Positions 45,380-54,805 of a DNA stretch of 64,000 nucleotides are shown here, one piece after another (within the stretch, counting starts at the first letter, position 1; each line of letters starts with the position of its first letter). The notes under the pieces were generated by a model, which saw nothing but the letters and a program-made list of their open reading frames with translations, made no database searches and was not told the origin of the DNA. Where the stretch lies: NCBI GenBank assembly GCA_963932465.1, contig OZ010796.1:76590974-76654973 (forward strand). Reading direction: 5' to 3'. This DNA comes from Maratus speciosus (lineage: Eukaryota; Arthropoda; Arachnida; Araneae; Salticidae). Made by a program: the position numbers and the translations under genes.

Positions 45380-46375
45380 ATGAATGTTGATACATTGAAG
45401 AAAAAACGTGCAACGGCACGTAGCTCTTATACTAGAACAGCTAAGGTTCTAAAGGACGAACTAGAAAAAGAGCAACCGGATAAATCCATTTTAGAGGATA
45501 AATTTGTTAAATTACAAACAATAATTAGTGAATTAAAATCTTATGACTCAGAAATGTTAGATTTAATGATAGCAGATAAGGCTACTGATGATAATTTAGA
45601 AACGGAAGTTATAAGTTGCGAGGAATATTCCGATGAATTTATAACGCTCAGCCGCCGAATAAAAGAAAAAACGTATAATTCAGACTTTAAAATTAATATG
45701 AGCTCTAATGTTGAGAATAGTGTAAATACATGTAATGAAAAACGGTACAAATTGCCGAAAATTCAAATTAAAAAATTTGATGGTCAGCTGTTAAGTTATC
45801 TTTCGTTCTGGAGCCAATTTAAAAAAATCCACGAGGATAAGAGTCTGGATGATGTTGACAAATTTCATTATTTAGCTCAATCAATGTTACCGGGGACTCG
45901 AGCTTATGAGTTAATTGAGAGTTATCCCTTGACTTCGGACAATTATCCGAAAGTCATTTCTGCGTTTGAGGAGCGTTTTGGTAATAAAGAAATTTTAACT
46001 GAGATCTATGTGAGAGAATTATTAAAATTAATTATCCAAAACGTACGTTCACAAGGTAAAGATAAATTACCCCTGGTGTCATTGTTTGACAAAATTGAGT
46101 CCTATCTCAGAGCACTTGAGTCTTTAGGTGTACACCAAGACTCCAATACTGCGTGGCTATATCCTATGGTTGAATCATGTTTATCGGCTGAAATGATTAG
46201 GGTGTGGCAGAGAAGCGTTCTATTTAGTAACAAGGGACCACGTCTCTCAAATCTTTTAGAATTTTTGCGAAAAGAAGTTGAAGGGGAACAGAGGGTCAAA
46301 CTTGCCCGGTCGGGCTTTGAAATTTCTCCTCCCTCACGTGAAGAACGCCCTAGAGAAGTCAAATTAAAAAATTAA
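45380..46375 (+). CDS. gag: BEL/Pao Gag, N-terminal and capsid part, ends at in-frame TAA
   Basis: 331 codons from the ATG at 45380, following a 310-bp leader. Residues 1-65 are charged and look helical (coiled-coil-like). Residues about 125-220 match the DUF1759 region of BEL/Pao Gag: LPKIQIKKFDG at 125-135, a WSQF motif at 144-147, then a helical stretch ending ERFGN at about 198-202. The protein forms the particle that packages the element RNA. The frame ends at TAA 46373-46375, yet the same frame continues directly with the zinc-knuckle part, so this stop divides what is normally one Gag. It may be a point mutation in this copy, a sequencing error, or a readthrough site. Confidence 0.9.
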   Translation: MNVDTLKKKRATARSSYTRTAKVLKDELEKEQPDKSILEDKFVKLQTIISELKSYDSEMLDLMIADKATDDNLETEVISCEEYSDEFITLSRRIKEKTYNSDFKINMSSNVENSVNTCNEKRYKLPKIQIKKFDGQLLSYLSFWSQFKKIHEDKSLDDVDKFHYLAQSMLPGTRAYELIESYPLTSDNYPKVISAFEERFGNKEILTEIYVRELLKLIIQNVRSQGKDKLPLVSLFDKIESYLRALESLGVHQDSNTAWLYPMVESCLSAEMIRVWQRSVLFSNKGPRLSNLLEFLRKEVEGEQRVKLARSGFEISPPSREERPREVKLKN

Positions 46376-46642
46376 AAACCTCCCGTGAGTGCTGCAAGTT
46401 TGGTAGCATCCAAGGAGCAAAAGTGCGTATTTTGCGGAAAAAATCATGAGAGCAAAGAGTGTTTTTTGGCTCGGTCTTTGCCCCTAAAAGAAAAGTTTGA
46501 TAAATTAAGAGAGTTAAAGTGCTGCCTACGCTGCCTTAAGCCTGGACATTTTGCTAGAGATTGTAAATTATTTGTACAATGTCATGTATGCAAGCGATCT
46601 CATCCCATTATTTTATGTCCCGAGATTCAGGAAAAAAAGTGA
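46376..46642 (+). CDS. gag: BEL/Pao Gag, zinc-knuckle (nucleocapsid) part
   Basis: The same frame as the upstream Gag, after its TAA. No ATG is available near the start, so this part needs readthrough or is separated by mutation. It carries three cysteine/histidine knuckles: C-x2-C-x3-H-x4-C (CVFCGKNHESKEC), C-x2-C-x4-H-x4-C (CLRCLKPGHFARDC) and a final C-x2-C-x3-H-x4-C (CHVCKRSHPIILC). Such knuckles bind the element RNA. The frame ends at TGA 46640-46642, just past an A7 run (46632-46638) and inside the overlap with pol. Confidence 0.88.
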   Translation, partial: KPPVSAASLVASKEQKCVFCGKNHESKECFLARSLPLKEKFDKLRELKCCLRCLKPGHFARDCKLFVQCHVCKRSHPIILCPEIQEKK

Positions 46643-49600
46643 GAGTGTAGCGAGTGCAAAAGGGTCGACTACGGTACAAGCTACTATGTCTACACCTTCG
46701 TGTATGAAAGAAGTCCTACTTATGACATTAATGGTTGAAGTAGTGTTAGGGGGCATGAGGAAAAAAGTCAGATGTCTTTTAGATTGCGGATCTCAAAGGT
46801 CGTATGTGCTGAAATCTACGGCCGAAGCTTTAAAATTAGAAAGCCTTTCATCTGAGAATTTAGCGCATACTCTGTTTGGGGGAACAAGAACTGAGTCTAA
46901 AAATCATAAACGATATTCTATGAGATTACGTCCTGCAGGGAGACGTACTGAATATCAATTCTCCTTTCTAGATCAGGAAAAAATTTGTGGCGGGATACCA
47001 CGCGTCTCTAAAGGTCCGTTATTGAAGGAATTAAAAAAGCATAGAATTTGGATTTCAGATGTGGGTGACGGTTACCCTGAAATAGAAATTTTGATAGGTA
47101 GTGATATTTATGGACAAATTCTTACGGGTGATGTAATTCAACTTAATGAGGGTTTGACAGCCATTAATACTAAATTGGGTTGGACTTTGTGCGGAGAACC
47201 AATAGGATTAAATGTTCAGAGTTTTGAGGGTGCCCAATCCATGTTAGTAACCAATCTTCATGTTCAAAACATGAAAGTTTCTGATATGTGGAGTTTGGAA
47301 ACAATTGGCATTGCCGATGAAGCGCAAACGTTTTCTAAAGTGGTGGAGGATCAATTAGCTCAAGAACAATTTTTGAAGGGGCTTCATAGAAACGAAGATG
47401 GGAGATATTGCGTAAGCTTGCCCTGGGTTCAAAAATTTCCCCCTAACATTTCATATAATCGGCATATTGCAGAAAAAAGGCTTTTTGCCACTACTCGTAA
47501 ATTGAAGAAATTAAATAACTTTGACGAATACGATAAGATATTTAAAGAATGGCTGTCGGAAGACGTAATAGAAAAAATCCCGGAATCTGAAAAGAATGAA
47601 AAGGGACATTACTTGCCACATCATCCAGTTATCAAATTAGATAGTTTAACTAGCAAAATTAGGCCCGTTTTCGATGCCTCGTGCAAATCAGATAATTCGT
47701 TGTCGCTAAATGATTGTTTGATAAAAGGTCCGAATCTCGTAGAAGAAATCCCAGCGATTTTAATGAGGTTTAGAGAAAAGGCGATTGGCGTAACTTCTGA
47801 TATTAGACGAGCGTTTTTACAGATTGGCATAAAGCGGGAAGATCAAAATTATCTGAAATTTCTTTGGTGGGAAAATAACAAAATTTGTGAATTCCGTCAT
47901 AAAAGGGTTGTTTTTGGGGTTACCAGTAGCCCATACCTGTTGGCAGCGGTGATCTCATTCCATCTTAAAAATATTCCTAAAGAATTCGAAGTTGTTGCCC
48001 AAAAACTTTCAAGTTCCTATTATGTTGATAACTGCGTAACCTCAGTGGATACGAGAGCAGAGCTTGAAGAATTTATGAAACAAGCAACTGACATTATGGC
48101 AGAAGCCAAAATGGAATTACGTATGTGGACCTTTGGTCCCGAAAATGAAACGTTACCTTCACAGAACACTGATACTGTCTCTCCCGTTTTAGGTCTTCAG
48201 TGGGACCGTATAAATGATGAGTTTATAATTCCCTTCAAACATGAGCAAATCGCATCAGACTTATCAAAAAGAAAACTTTTATCCATAATTCATTCTATGT
48301 TTGATCCACTAGGCTTCATTGTGCCGATAATGGTACCTGCAAAATTAATACTTCAAGAAGCATGGGCAACTAAGGCAAATTGGGACTTACCTTTGCCAGA
48401 TGAAGAAAAAACTCGGTTCTTAACATGGTACCAAGGATTGGCTAGTATTTCCCAGCTTAGGTTTCCTCGTCGCATAGGTTATGGAAAAAGAAATATTTGG
48501 TCACTACACGTCTTTTGTGACGCAAGTAGAAGCGCTTATGCCACCGTTATATTTTTAAGAAGTGAAGACGACGTAAAGGTTCATGTGAGGTTCGTGGCAG
48601 CAAAATCTCGTGTATCTCCATTGAAGAAGGTGACAATTCCGCGCCTCGAGTTATTGGCGTGTGTTTTAGGCGCACGCCTAGCCAAATACATTGCTGACGC
48701 TGTGTTCTTGGAAGAAGTTCCAATTTACTACTGGACGGATGCGACGGTAGCTCTTTGCTGGATCCAGCGAGAAGAAAACTGGGGTGTATTCGTAAATAAT
48801 AGAGTCAAGGAGATTCGAAATCTGTCGAAGAAAGAATGCTGGAGACACATCCCAGGAAAATTGAATCCTGCTGATATAGCCTCTCGTGGCTGTACTTCCC
48901 AGCATTTGTTGCGATGCGGTTGGTGGGAGGGGCCTGCATTTCTGAAAACAACTCCCAAGGAATGGCCTGAATTTAAATTTTCTCCAGATGAAGAATTAAT
49001 CGCATCAGAGTTAAGAAGAACAAAAATTATTGCCTTAAACGTGAAAATAGAGAGGCCTGAGTGGTACGAACGTTTTTCTAATTTTTCTAAAATAGTGAGA
49101 GTTTTCTGCTGGATGTTACGATTTGTGAATAAACTGAGAAAGAAGCCTTCTTATAATACTGATACCCTAACAGTGGAAGAAAAAGCTAAAGCTGAGATGA
49201 TTCTGTGGGGTATAGAGCAGAAAAAATATTTTCACGAGAAAGAAAATTCCGTCCATGGTCTGCTGGTGGTGCGAGGTGATGACGATGTTCTTCGAGTGAA
49301 GACTAAAATCATCGAACGAGATGATGAACTGTCCTTTTTATATCCAGTTCTTCTTCCGTCCAAACATTACCTAACTGATTGTTTGATATGGCAATATCAT
49401 ATACAGTATTGTCATGCGGGTGTGCAGATATTGGCTGCCAAATTAAGGCAGCAGTACTGGATCATTTCTTCAAAAAGAAATATAAGATCTTACATCAACC
49501 GTTGTGTCGTATGCAAAAGATTCACGGCTAAAGCTTTAACTGCGCCTCCAATACAGTTACCCCTTGACAGAGTAAGGGATTCTGCGGTCTTTGAAACAAC

Positions 49601-50525
49601 AGGAGTTGATCTGTGTGGGCCTCTACTTTTAAAGCCAAAAGGAAAAGCCTGGATCGTATTATACACTTGTGCAGTGTATAGGGCAATTCACCTTGAGCCC
49701 CTCACGGCACTCAGCACGGAATCCTTCCTGCAAGCTTTCCGAAGATTCATCGCCAGGAGAGGACGTCCGTCAACTGTGTATTCCGATAACGGAACCAACT
49801 TCAGAGGAACGGACAATGCATTGAAGAGGCTTGATTGGCAGAAAATCTCTGAACATGAGTGTTATCCAATCAAGTGGAAGTTCAATCCCCCTACTGCAGC
49901 CTGGTGGGGGGGATGGTGGGAGCGTCTTATTCGTTCAATTAAGACTTTACTCGTGCGAATTTTAGGAAGATCCTCTGTGAATTTTGAAGAGCTTTTAACG
50001 ATCGTTTGTGATGTGGAAGCCACAATAAACAGCCGTCCATTGACTTACATTTCCGGTGATTCTGATGAGCTCATACCTTTGACACCCTCCATGTTTCTGC
50101 AAGACATAAAACAAATAGGAGTGCCTGATCTAGATTCCATCGATTCCAACAAACTGAATGTGCGTGTGAGCTATTGCAACACTTTGCGGCAAGAACTGAG
50201 AAATCGTTTCCGCAGAGAATATTTGGGTCAACTTGTTCAGAAGGCTAGTGATAAATGCCAAGACCTTAAAGTGGGGGACGTTGTCCTCATCGAACTTGAG
50301 AATAAAAAACGTGTGTTGTGGCCCATGGGCAAAATTGTGAAAATCTACCATAGTAGAGATGGTGCTTCCAGAGTAGTACAGGTGAAAACTAACAACGGTT
50401 GTTTGACACGACCAATTCAGAAACTATATCCACTAGAAGTTTCAACTGCTGGAGATCCTGTGCTCACCCTTGGAGCGGAAAATAGATCCAAATATGGAAG
50501 GTTGCTCAAACCACGTAAGAAATAA
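46551..50525 (+). CDS. pol: BEL/Pao Pol: protease, reverse transcriptase, RNase H, integrase
   Basis: An open frame of 1324 codons, +1 relative to gag. The first codons overlap gag and are probably not used. There is no ATG of its own, so expression probably depends on frame change near the A7 run. Domains: aspartic protease (DUF1758-like, LLDCGSQ at 76-82); reverse transcriptase about 310-560 (FDAS near 374, SDIRRAFLQI, catalytic YVDN at 491-494); RNase H with D657, E700 and D730; integrase with zinc-binding H950, H955, C985, C988 and catalytic D1020, D1079, E1124 (GVDLCGP, SDNGTN, GGWWERL); a C-terminal DUF5641-like part to about 1310. All domains are full length with no internal stop. Asn at 494, in place of the usual second Asp, is the one unusual active-site residue. 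Confidence 0.93.
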   Translation: MLEIVNYLYNVMYASDLIPLFYVPRFRKKSESVASAKGSTTVQATMSTPSCMKEVLLMTLMVEVVLGGMRKKVRCLLDCGSQRSYVLKSTAEALKLESLSSENLAHTLFGGTRTESKNHKRYSMRLRPAGRRTEYQFSFLDQEKICGGIPRVSKGPLLKELKKHRIWISDVGDGYPEIEILIGSDIYGQILTGDVIQLNEGLTAINTKLGWTLCGEPIGLNVQSFEGAQSMLVTNLHVQNMKVSDMWSLETIGIADEAQTFSKVVEDQLAQEQFLKGLHRNEDGRYCVSLPWVQKFPPNISYNRHIAEKRLFATTRKLKKLNNFDEYDKIFKEWLSEDVIEKIPESEKNEKGHYLPHHPVIKLDSLTSKIRPVFDASCKSDNSLSLNDCLIKGPNLVEEIPAILMRFREKAIGVTSDIRRAFLQIGIKREDQNYLKFLWWENNKICEFRHKRVVFGVTSSPYLLAAVISFHLKNIPKEFEVVAQKLSSSYYVDNCVTSVDTRAELEEFMKQATDIMAEAKMELRMWTFGPENETLPSQNTDTVSPVLGLQWDRINDEFIIPFKHEQIASDLSKRKLLSIIHSMFDPLGFIVPIMVPAKLILQEAWATKANWDLPLPDEEKTRFLTWYQGLASISQLRFPRRIGYGKRNIWSLHVFCDASRSAYATVIFLRSEDDVKVHVRFVAAKSRVSPLKKVTIPRLELLACVLGARLAKYIADAVFLEEVPIYYWTDATVALCWIQREENWGVFVNNRVKEIRNLSKKECWRHIPGKLNPADIASRGCTSQHLLRCGWWEGPAFLKTTPKEWPEFKFSPDEELIASELRRTKIIALNVKIERPEWYERFSNFSKIVRVFCWMLRFVNKLRKKPSYNTDTLTVEEKAKAEMILWGIEQKKYFHEKENSVHGLLVVRGDDDVLRVKTKIIERDDELSFLYPVLLPSKHYLTDCLIWQYHIQYCHAGVQILAAKLRQQYWIISSKRNIRSYINRCVVCKRFTAKALTAPPIQLPLDRVRDSAVFETTGVDLCGPLLLKPKGKAWIVLYTCAVYRAIHLEPLTALSTESFLQAFRRFIARRGRPSTVYSDNGTNFRGTDNALKRLDWQKISEHECYPIKWKFNPPTAAWWGGWWERLIRSIKTLLVRILGRSSVNFEELLTIVCDVEATINSRPLTYISGDSDELIPLTPSMFLQDIKQIGVPDLDSIDSNKLNVRVSYCNTLRQELRNRFRREYLGQLVQKASDKCQDLKVGDVVLIELENKKRVLWPMGKIVKIYHSRDGASRVVQVKTNNGCLTRPIQKLYPLEVSTAGDPVLTLGAENRSKYGRLLKPRKK

Positions 50526-50753
50526 TGTGTAAGACTGTAAATAATGACTTTCATTTCATTAATTTAGTTATTGAGAACTGTAATTTATCATGTTATATCA
50601 TTTTTATATTGTATTGTGTTTAATTAGTTATTATTTTGTTTTTTATGTCATTTTATTTAATTTAGTAATGCTCAGTTTAACTTTAATTTCTAATATTAAG
50701 AATTTTTTGTGAATTATAAAATAGTTGATTTTAAGAAAACCGCGGTGGGAGGA
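50526..50753 (+). promoter_or_regulatory. 3' untranslated stretch with polypurine tract
   Basis: 228 bp between the Pol stop and the 3' LTR, AT-rich. The last bases, GGTGGGAGGA (50744-50753), are the polypurine tract that primes plus-strand synthesis and directly abut TGTTGG of the LTR. No additional frame is present, so no env. Confidence 0.85.
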
Positions 50754-51576
50754 TGTTGGCAAGGGCCATGTGTTTTTAAATCTCACATGTAACGAAAGTA
50801 TTTTTTTCCTCCCGCCCGTTATTTTGCTAACGGTAACATTTTTCTCTTCGCGCGCTTTTAGGGTTAATGTAATAATATGACGTAAGAGGGTAGAGGTTTT
50901 TTATTATTCGGACAGACATGCGGTTTCTGAGCTAGAGAAGAGGGATACTAGGATTTTTGCTGCGAAAATGCGGAGTTAAGAAAGAAAAAAGGGTTCGGTT
51001 CGGATATTGATGGTTTTGACCGATAACCCTTAAAATTGTTGCGTTAATCACCCTTGAAATATTCGCTGCGAATAAGATGTATAAAATTTAACTGCGAAAA
51101 ATTGAGTTATTCAGTAGGTGAGATACCGTCTGCCCACAGGATAAAACCTAAATTAAAATCGAAGCAATTAAACTGCGCCACCCTTTTGAAAGTGAGTCCT
51201 CTTTTGCGTTTTATAGTAGATTGAGTTCTTTGAGATTTTATAGTATGATTATTTCTGAAAATGTTATTTCTATGTATATAGTGTATAATATTTGTGTGTT
51301 TGTTCTAAATTTAATTGTGTAAATATTCTATATTCTAAATTTAAGCGCATTGCGCATAGTCAAAATGTTAAGCAGTGTGTTATGTTTTTATGTTTAAGAA
51401 TTGTATATACAAATGTTTCATTAAAGTTAAGATTTATTAATTTGTTTTGGTTTAAATTTGAAGTTTAGTGTGTATTTTTGTTAAGAGTAAGTATAGCCGC
51501 CCTGCGGGCGTGTCATCGCAGTTTAGCGGCACATTTCTATGTCATTGTTTTACGTTGTTAGTTTGAGTTTCTGACA
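50754..51576 (+). repeat. 3' LTR, 823 bp
   Basis: No difference from the 5' LTR found by eye. Followed at once by the target duplication gtagc (51577-51581). Confidence 0.97.
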
Positions 51577-51581
51577 GTAGC
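51577..51581. repeat. Target duplication gtagc, right
   Basis: Matches 44242-44246. The TIR element resumes at 51582 ('tttcccacggttgcggcg'). Confidence 0.95.
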
Positions 51582-51733
51582 TTTCCCACGGTTGCGGCGT
51601 TTACGACGGGTGCGGCGTTTACGATGTTTTTTAGCTTTATGAAGCCAATTTAAGGAGTGCGGAGTTTACGATGTTTTTTAGCTTTATTGAAGTCAATTTA
51701 AGGAGTGCGGCGTTTCTCCCATAAAATACAGTA

Positions 51734-51963
51734 GTAACTTCTGCTAAAACGGCAATTTTTTTTCTTTTTTTTTTTACATGTTAACTTTTTAGATTTGTCC
51801 AAAATAAGAAAATAGTATCAAGCAGGACGGTGATTTGCCTATATCACCGTTCTGCCAACAGTGGCGTAGCCAAGGGTGGGTAGGTTGGAATCTCCCCCCT
51901 AACGATGGGTCCGTACGCTAAATCAGGAATAAAAAAAGTAGTAACATCTGCTAAAACGGCAAA
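51734..51963. repeat. ~205-bp tandem array, right unit
   Basis: The fourth unit of the array, anchor at 51803, continues in phase from the third unit at 43643 once the nested insertions are removed. It ends in a palindromic remnant 'aaaattccgaaatttttcg'. Confidence 0.85.
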
Positions 51964-52306
51964 AATTCCGAAATTTTTCGTTTTAGCAGGTATAATTTTA
52001 AAGTGTTTCTTTCGCCGGAACCATTATTTTTTTCCGTTTAATACAGGATTCCATTATAGGCATTATGTTTTCACATGTATTCTCTAAAATTTATCCACTC
52101 TATAATAACCAAGGGTGGATCCAGTACTCAATTTAGAGGGGGTCATGGCTCTTTTTCTTGGGAGGGGGGGGGGGGTCACTTCATGATCAATTTTTATATT
52201 GAAGGCTATTCTCAAATTAAAACTGACGATTTTTCTGATACTTTCGCGAATTCATTTTCATTCCTAAATACAAAATATTTGCATTAGTATTCGTTAATAT
52301 ATATAT
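51964..52306. repeat. G-run repeat with ggatcc unit, and spacer
   Basis: 'accaagggtggatccagtac' then 'gagggggtcatggctc' and a G-run at 52162-52174. A similar unit occurs inverted at 40315-40350 ('atgacccccatgaccccc' then 'ttggatccgctattgg') and at 34935. It is probably an old TIR element end. Confidence 0.5.
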
Positions 52307-52907
52307 GTTACGGCCAAAACCCGGAGCTTGGCCAGTTCGCGAATTGGCCGAGATTCCTGGCCAAAACCCGAAATACGTGAAATGAACAGCTTATTTCGGG
52401 TTTTGGCCGGCCAATTCGCGAACTGTCCGGGAAGCCTTGGCCAATATACGAAGTGGGGATTCAAGGCTACCCGGTAGGTGGCAATGACGTGCACACTTGA
52501 TAGGAAAGAACGTTCTATGCTGTGACGATTATATTCTGATATGTTGGACAATTTCCCGCCTGTTTGATATATTTCGATAAATTGGGTTTATTGTGAGCAT
52601 TATATTCTAATCTGCTGAAGATTTCTGTCCTCTGTGACAAATATCGATGCATCGGATTCATTGTCCAATCCAATACACAAATTATTTGAGGGACTCTGTA
52701 AATAAACGACAAATTTTACCTAAGCAATAAACTATAGGAAAATGTTGTAGAGCATATTAGTAATATATAAGAGTTTCATTACATTTGAAGTAGTGTAACA
52801 TAATTAAAATACCTTATAAACGATTTTTTCACATATATCATAATTCTTTATCTGAATTCTTTTGGGAGTCCTATAAACGAACTATAATGGCTACTTAATC
52901 AATACTC

Positions 52908-52943
<36 letters not shown>

Positions 52944-53573
52944 TGCTCACTACATGAGTTAGGCATGTAAATTTTATTATATTTGAAATAGTGTAATATC
53001 AATTAAGTGCACTAGAAATGATCTTTCACCATTCACTGCAATGTAACGAAATACTTTTGAGTGTTTCTGTAGACAAACTATAATTGCTACTTATTTCATA
53101 CCCTTTACATAACAATTTGTCGTCCATCTTAATGAAGCATACCTATTTTATTATAATTGAGATAATGTAACAACATTAAAATGCACTGAAAAAACCATTG
53201 ATGATATTGTAATGAAATACTTTTGTGTGTTCCTGCAAATTAACCAAAAATAGTACAACTTCACTAGTAATACCAAAATGTATTTATAAACCTAAATATT
53301 ATAACAATTACAAGGTTAGAGCACGGGCATGCATACGACCAGACAAAATGAATTCATAAACACTTTCAACTATGTTAGAAAATGATAAAACGTAAAAATC
53401 GGTTTCTATATACCAATTTCGCGAATTGGCCGATAGTGTATGGCCACTTCGCAAACTGGCCGATTGCATCTGGCCATTTCGGGTTTTGGCCGGCCAATTC
53501 CCGAATTGGCCAGTCAGTTTAAAACGTTGTTGGCCAGTTCGCGAATTGGCCAATTTCGGGTATTGACCGTAAC
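52307..53573. mobile_element. TIR element with GGCCAATTCGCGAA repeats, 1.27 kb
   Basis: The left end GTTACGGCCAAAACCCG and the right end, inverted, GTTACGGTCAATACCCG lie between TA-rich flanks (atatat on both sides). The first and last ~160 bp contain about ten copies, in both orientations, of GGCCAATTCGCGAA/TTCGCGAATTGGCC or close variants, and 'tttcgggttttggccgg' on both sides. Such dense palindromic subterminal repeats are likely transposase-binding sites. The middle is AT-rich and built of three diverged ~180-bp units ('gtagtgtaaca', 'aaactataattgctactta'). There is an A-run of about 29 at 52912-52940. No transposase is present. Superfamily unassigned. Confidence 0.75.
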
Positions 53574-54640
53574 ATATATATATTTCATTCAGATACCAAG
53601 AAATCGTAGCATTTCCCATTTTCTTATAAATGCAAAGAATGATTCAGAACTGTTGTCAAGTTAGCATTTTAAGCCAATTTTTAGGACTTGAGAGCAACAG
53701 AAATGTCATCATGAGAGAGCAATTTGCATTCGCGTCCGGAAATTTAGTTTAAAATGTCGAATTTTTGGAAAAATTCTTCGCTTTTATTGAAAAATGGAAA
53801 ACAGTTTCGATCACATAGTTTCCGAATAAGTGCACTTTCAAATATCTTGAGATTAAAAATATTTTCACGGATGTATCAGAAATTACCTAATTTTGATTAG
53901 AGTAGAGATTTAAAGAGTCAGAGAGATTCGCATTGTTGAACAAATTTTGGGGGGAGGGGGGTTTTCCAGTTTTTTCCTCCACTACATCAGTTGACGCAAA
54001 GAAATATAGTCAATCTTAAAAAATTATTGGGGGATGGGGGGCATACAACTCTATGCCTAAGGACATAATTATTTACTGTATTTCCAAATAACCTGCTGTC
54101 TTTAGTTATTATAATGTGTTAAAGCGGTTCAATAATAATAATAATCTCAGTTCAACAATGCAAATTTTTCTGACTCATTTTTTTAAAACACAAAAGCATA
54201 ATACTTGCAGTCATTATTATTGAAATGATTTGTAATATAACAAGTTATTTTACATTTCCTAATAAATGGATTACATCTGGAATTCTACGGAATTGTTGTC
54301 TCAGGACGGCAATTTTTTTTCTTTTATGCGCCGTCGAGGCATACATTCGGCTCAAAATGCCCACTTTGACAGCATTTTCTGAAACATCGTGAGTCTCTAC
54401 CAAAAAATTAGAATAAAAGTCATCTGAATTTCATTACGTTACTGCACTGCAGCAAATACAGTACTGTATACACATAAAACATATTACAGAAATAACGTAT
54501 GCTTGATATCGTAAAATAATACATTTTGTAACGTATTTCAGTAATCTTAAAATACGGTACTTTGTACAGATTTTTTACTTCTTTCTTTACAAACAAAGTT
54601 AACAAATTTTGTATCCTTGGTTGATATTAGAAGTGCAGGG
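53574..54640. other. Spacer with decayed MITE copies
   Basis: Decayed 16921-family copies at about 53660-53830 and 54310-54420 ('gcccactttgacagcatttt'). G-rich runs at 53950 and 54030. No gene. Confidence 0.4.
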
Positions 54641-54649
54641 ATGAAAGTG

Positions 54650-54805
54650 CATTAAAGACATTTTGGAGCAGCAAAAATCTGATTTTAGAGCAATAAAATC
54701 CATTTTTGGAGCAGCAAAAAATGTGATTTTGGAGCAGTAAAATCCATTTTCGTAGCAGTAAAAATCTAATTTTGTAGCAATAAAAGCTGTTTTTGGACCA
54801 GATTG
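54650..54805. repeat. Minisatellite, ~28-bp unit
   Basis: 'ttttggagcagcaaaaatct', 'ttttagagcaataaaatcca', 'tttttggagcagcaaaaaat' and so on, about six diverged units. A larger minisatellite lies about 600 bp on, so the two may be the ends of one element. Confidence 0.8.

Larger units (their letters stand above)
44247..51576 (+). mobile_element. BEL/Pao LTR retrotransposon, full length, recent
   Basis: A 7330-bp element with two 823-bp LTRs (TG...CA), a primer binding site, gag, pol with protease, reverse transcriptase, RNase H and integrase in that order, and a purine tract. The domain order and the DUF1759-like gag and DUF1758-like protease identify BEL/Pao (Belpaoviridae). I compared the LTRs by eye and found no difference, so the insertion is recent. 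Defects or oddities: an in-frame TAA in gag (46373), a frame change between gag and pol near 46632-46642, and YVDN in place of YVDD in the reverse transcriptase. No envelope-like frame follows pol. Confidence 0.95.
43645..51729. mobile_element. TIR element (TATTTTATGG ends) split by the BEL/Pao element
   Basis: The left end CCATATTTTATGGAAGAAGC and the right end, inverted, GTATTTTATGGGAGAAACGC share an 11-20 bp imperfect TIR. The flank agta is at 43641-43644 and again at 51730-51733, consistent with a 4-bp duplication in the 205-bp array. Both sides carry direct subterminal repeats GTGCGGCGTTTACG (two or more on the left, several on the right to 51715). Without the BEL/Pao insertion and its duplication the element is about 750 bp and non-coding. 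Superfamily unassigned. Confidence 0.7.

Noticed and set aside
45541..50351. Open frames on the minus strand inside gag and pol
   Set aside because: They are antisense shadows of the BEL/Pao coding frames.
50526..50753. Envelope-like gene after pol
   Set aside because: Only 228 bp separate the Pol stop from the LTR and no frame is present.
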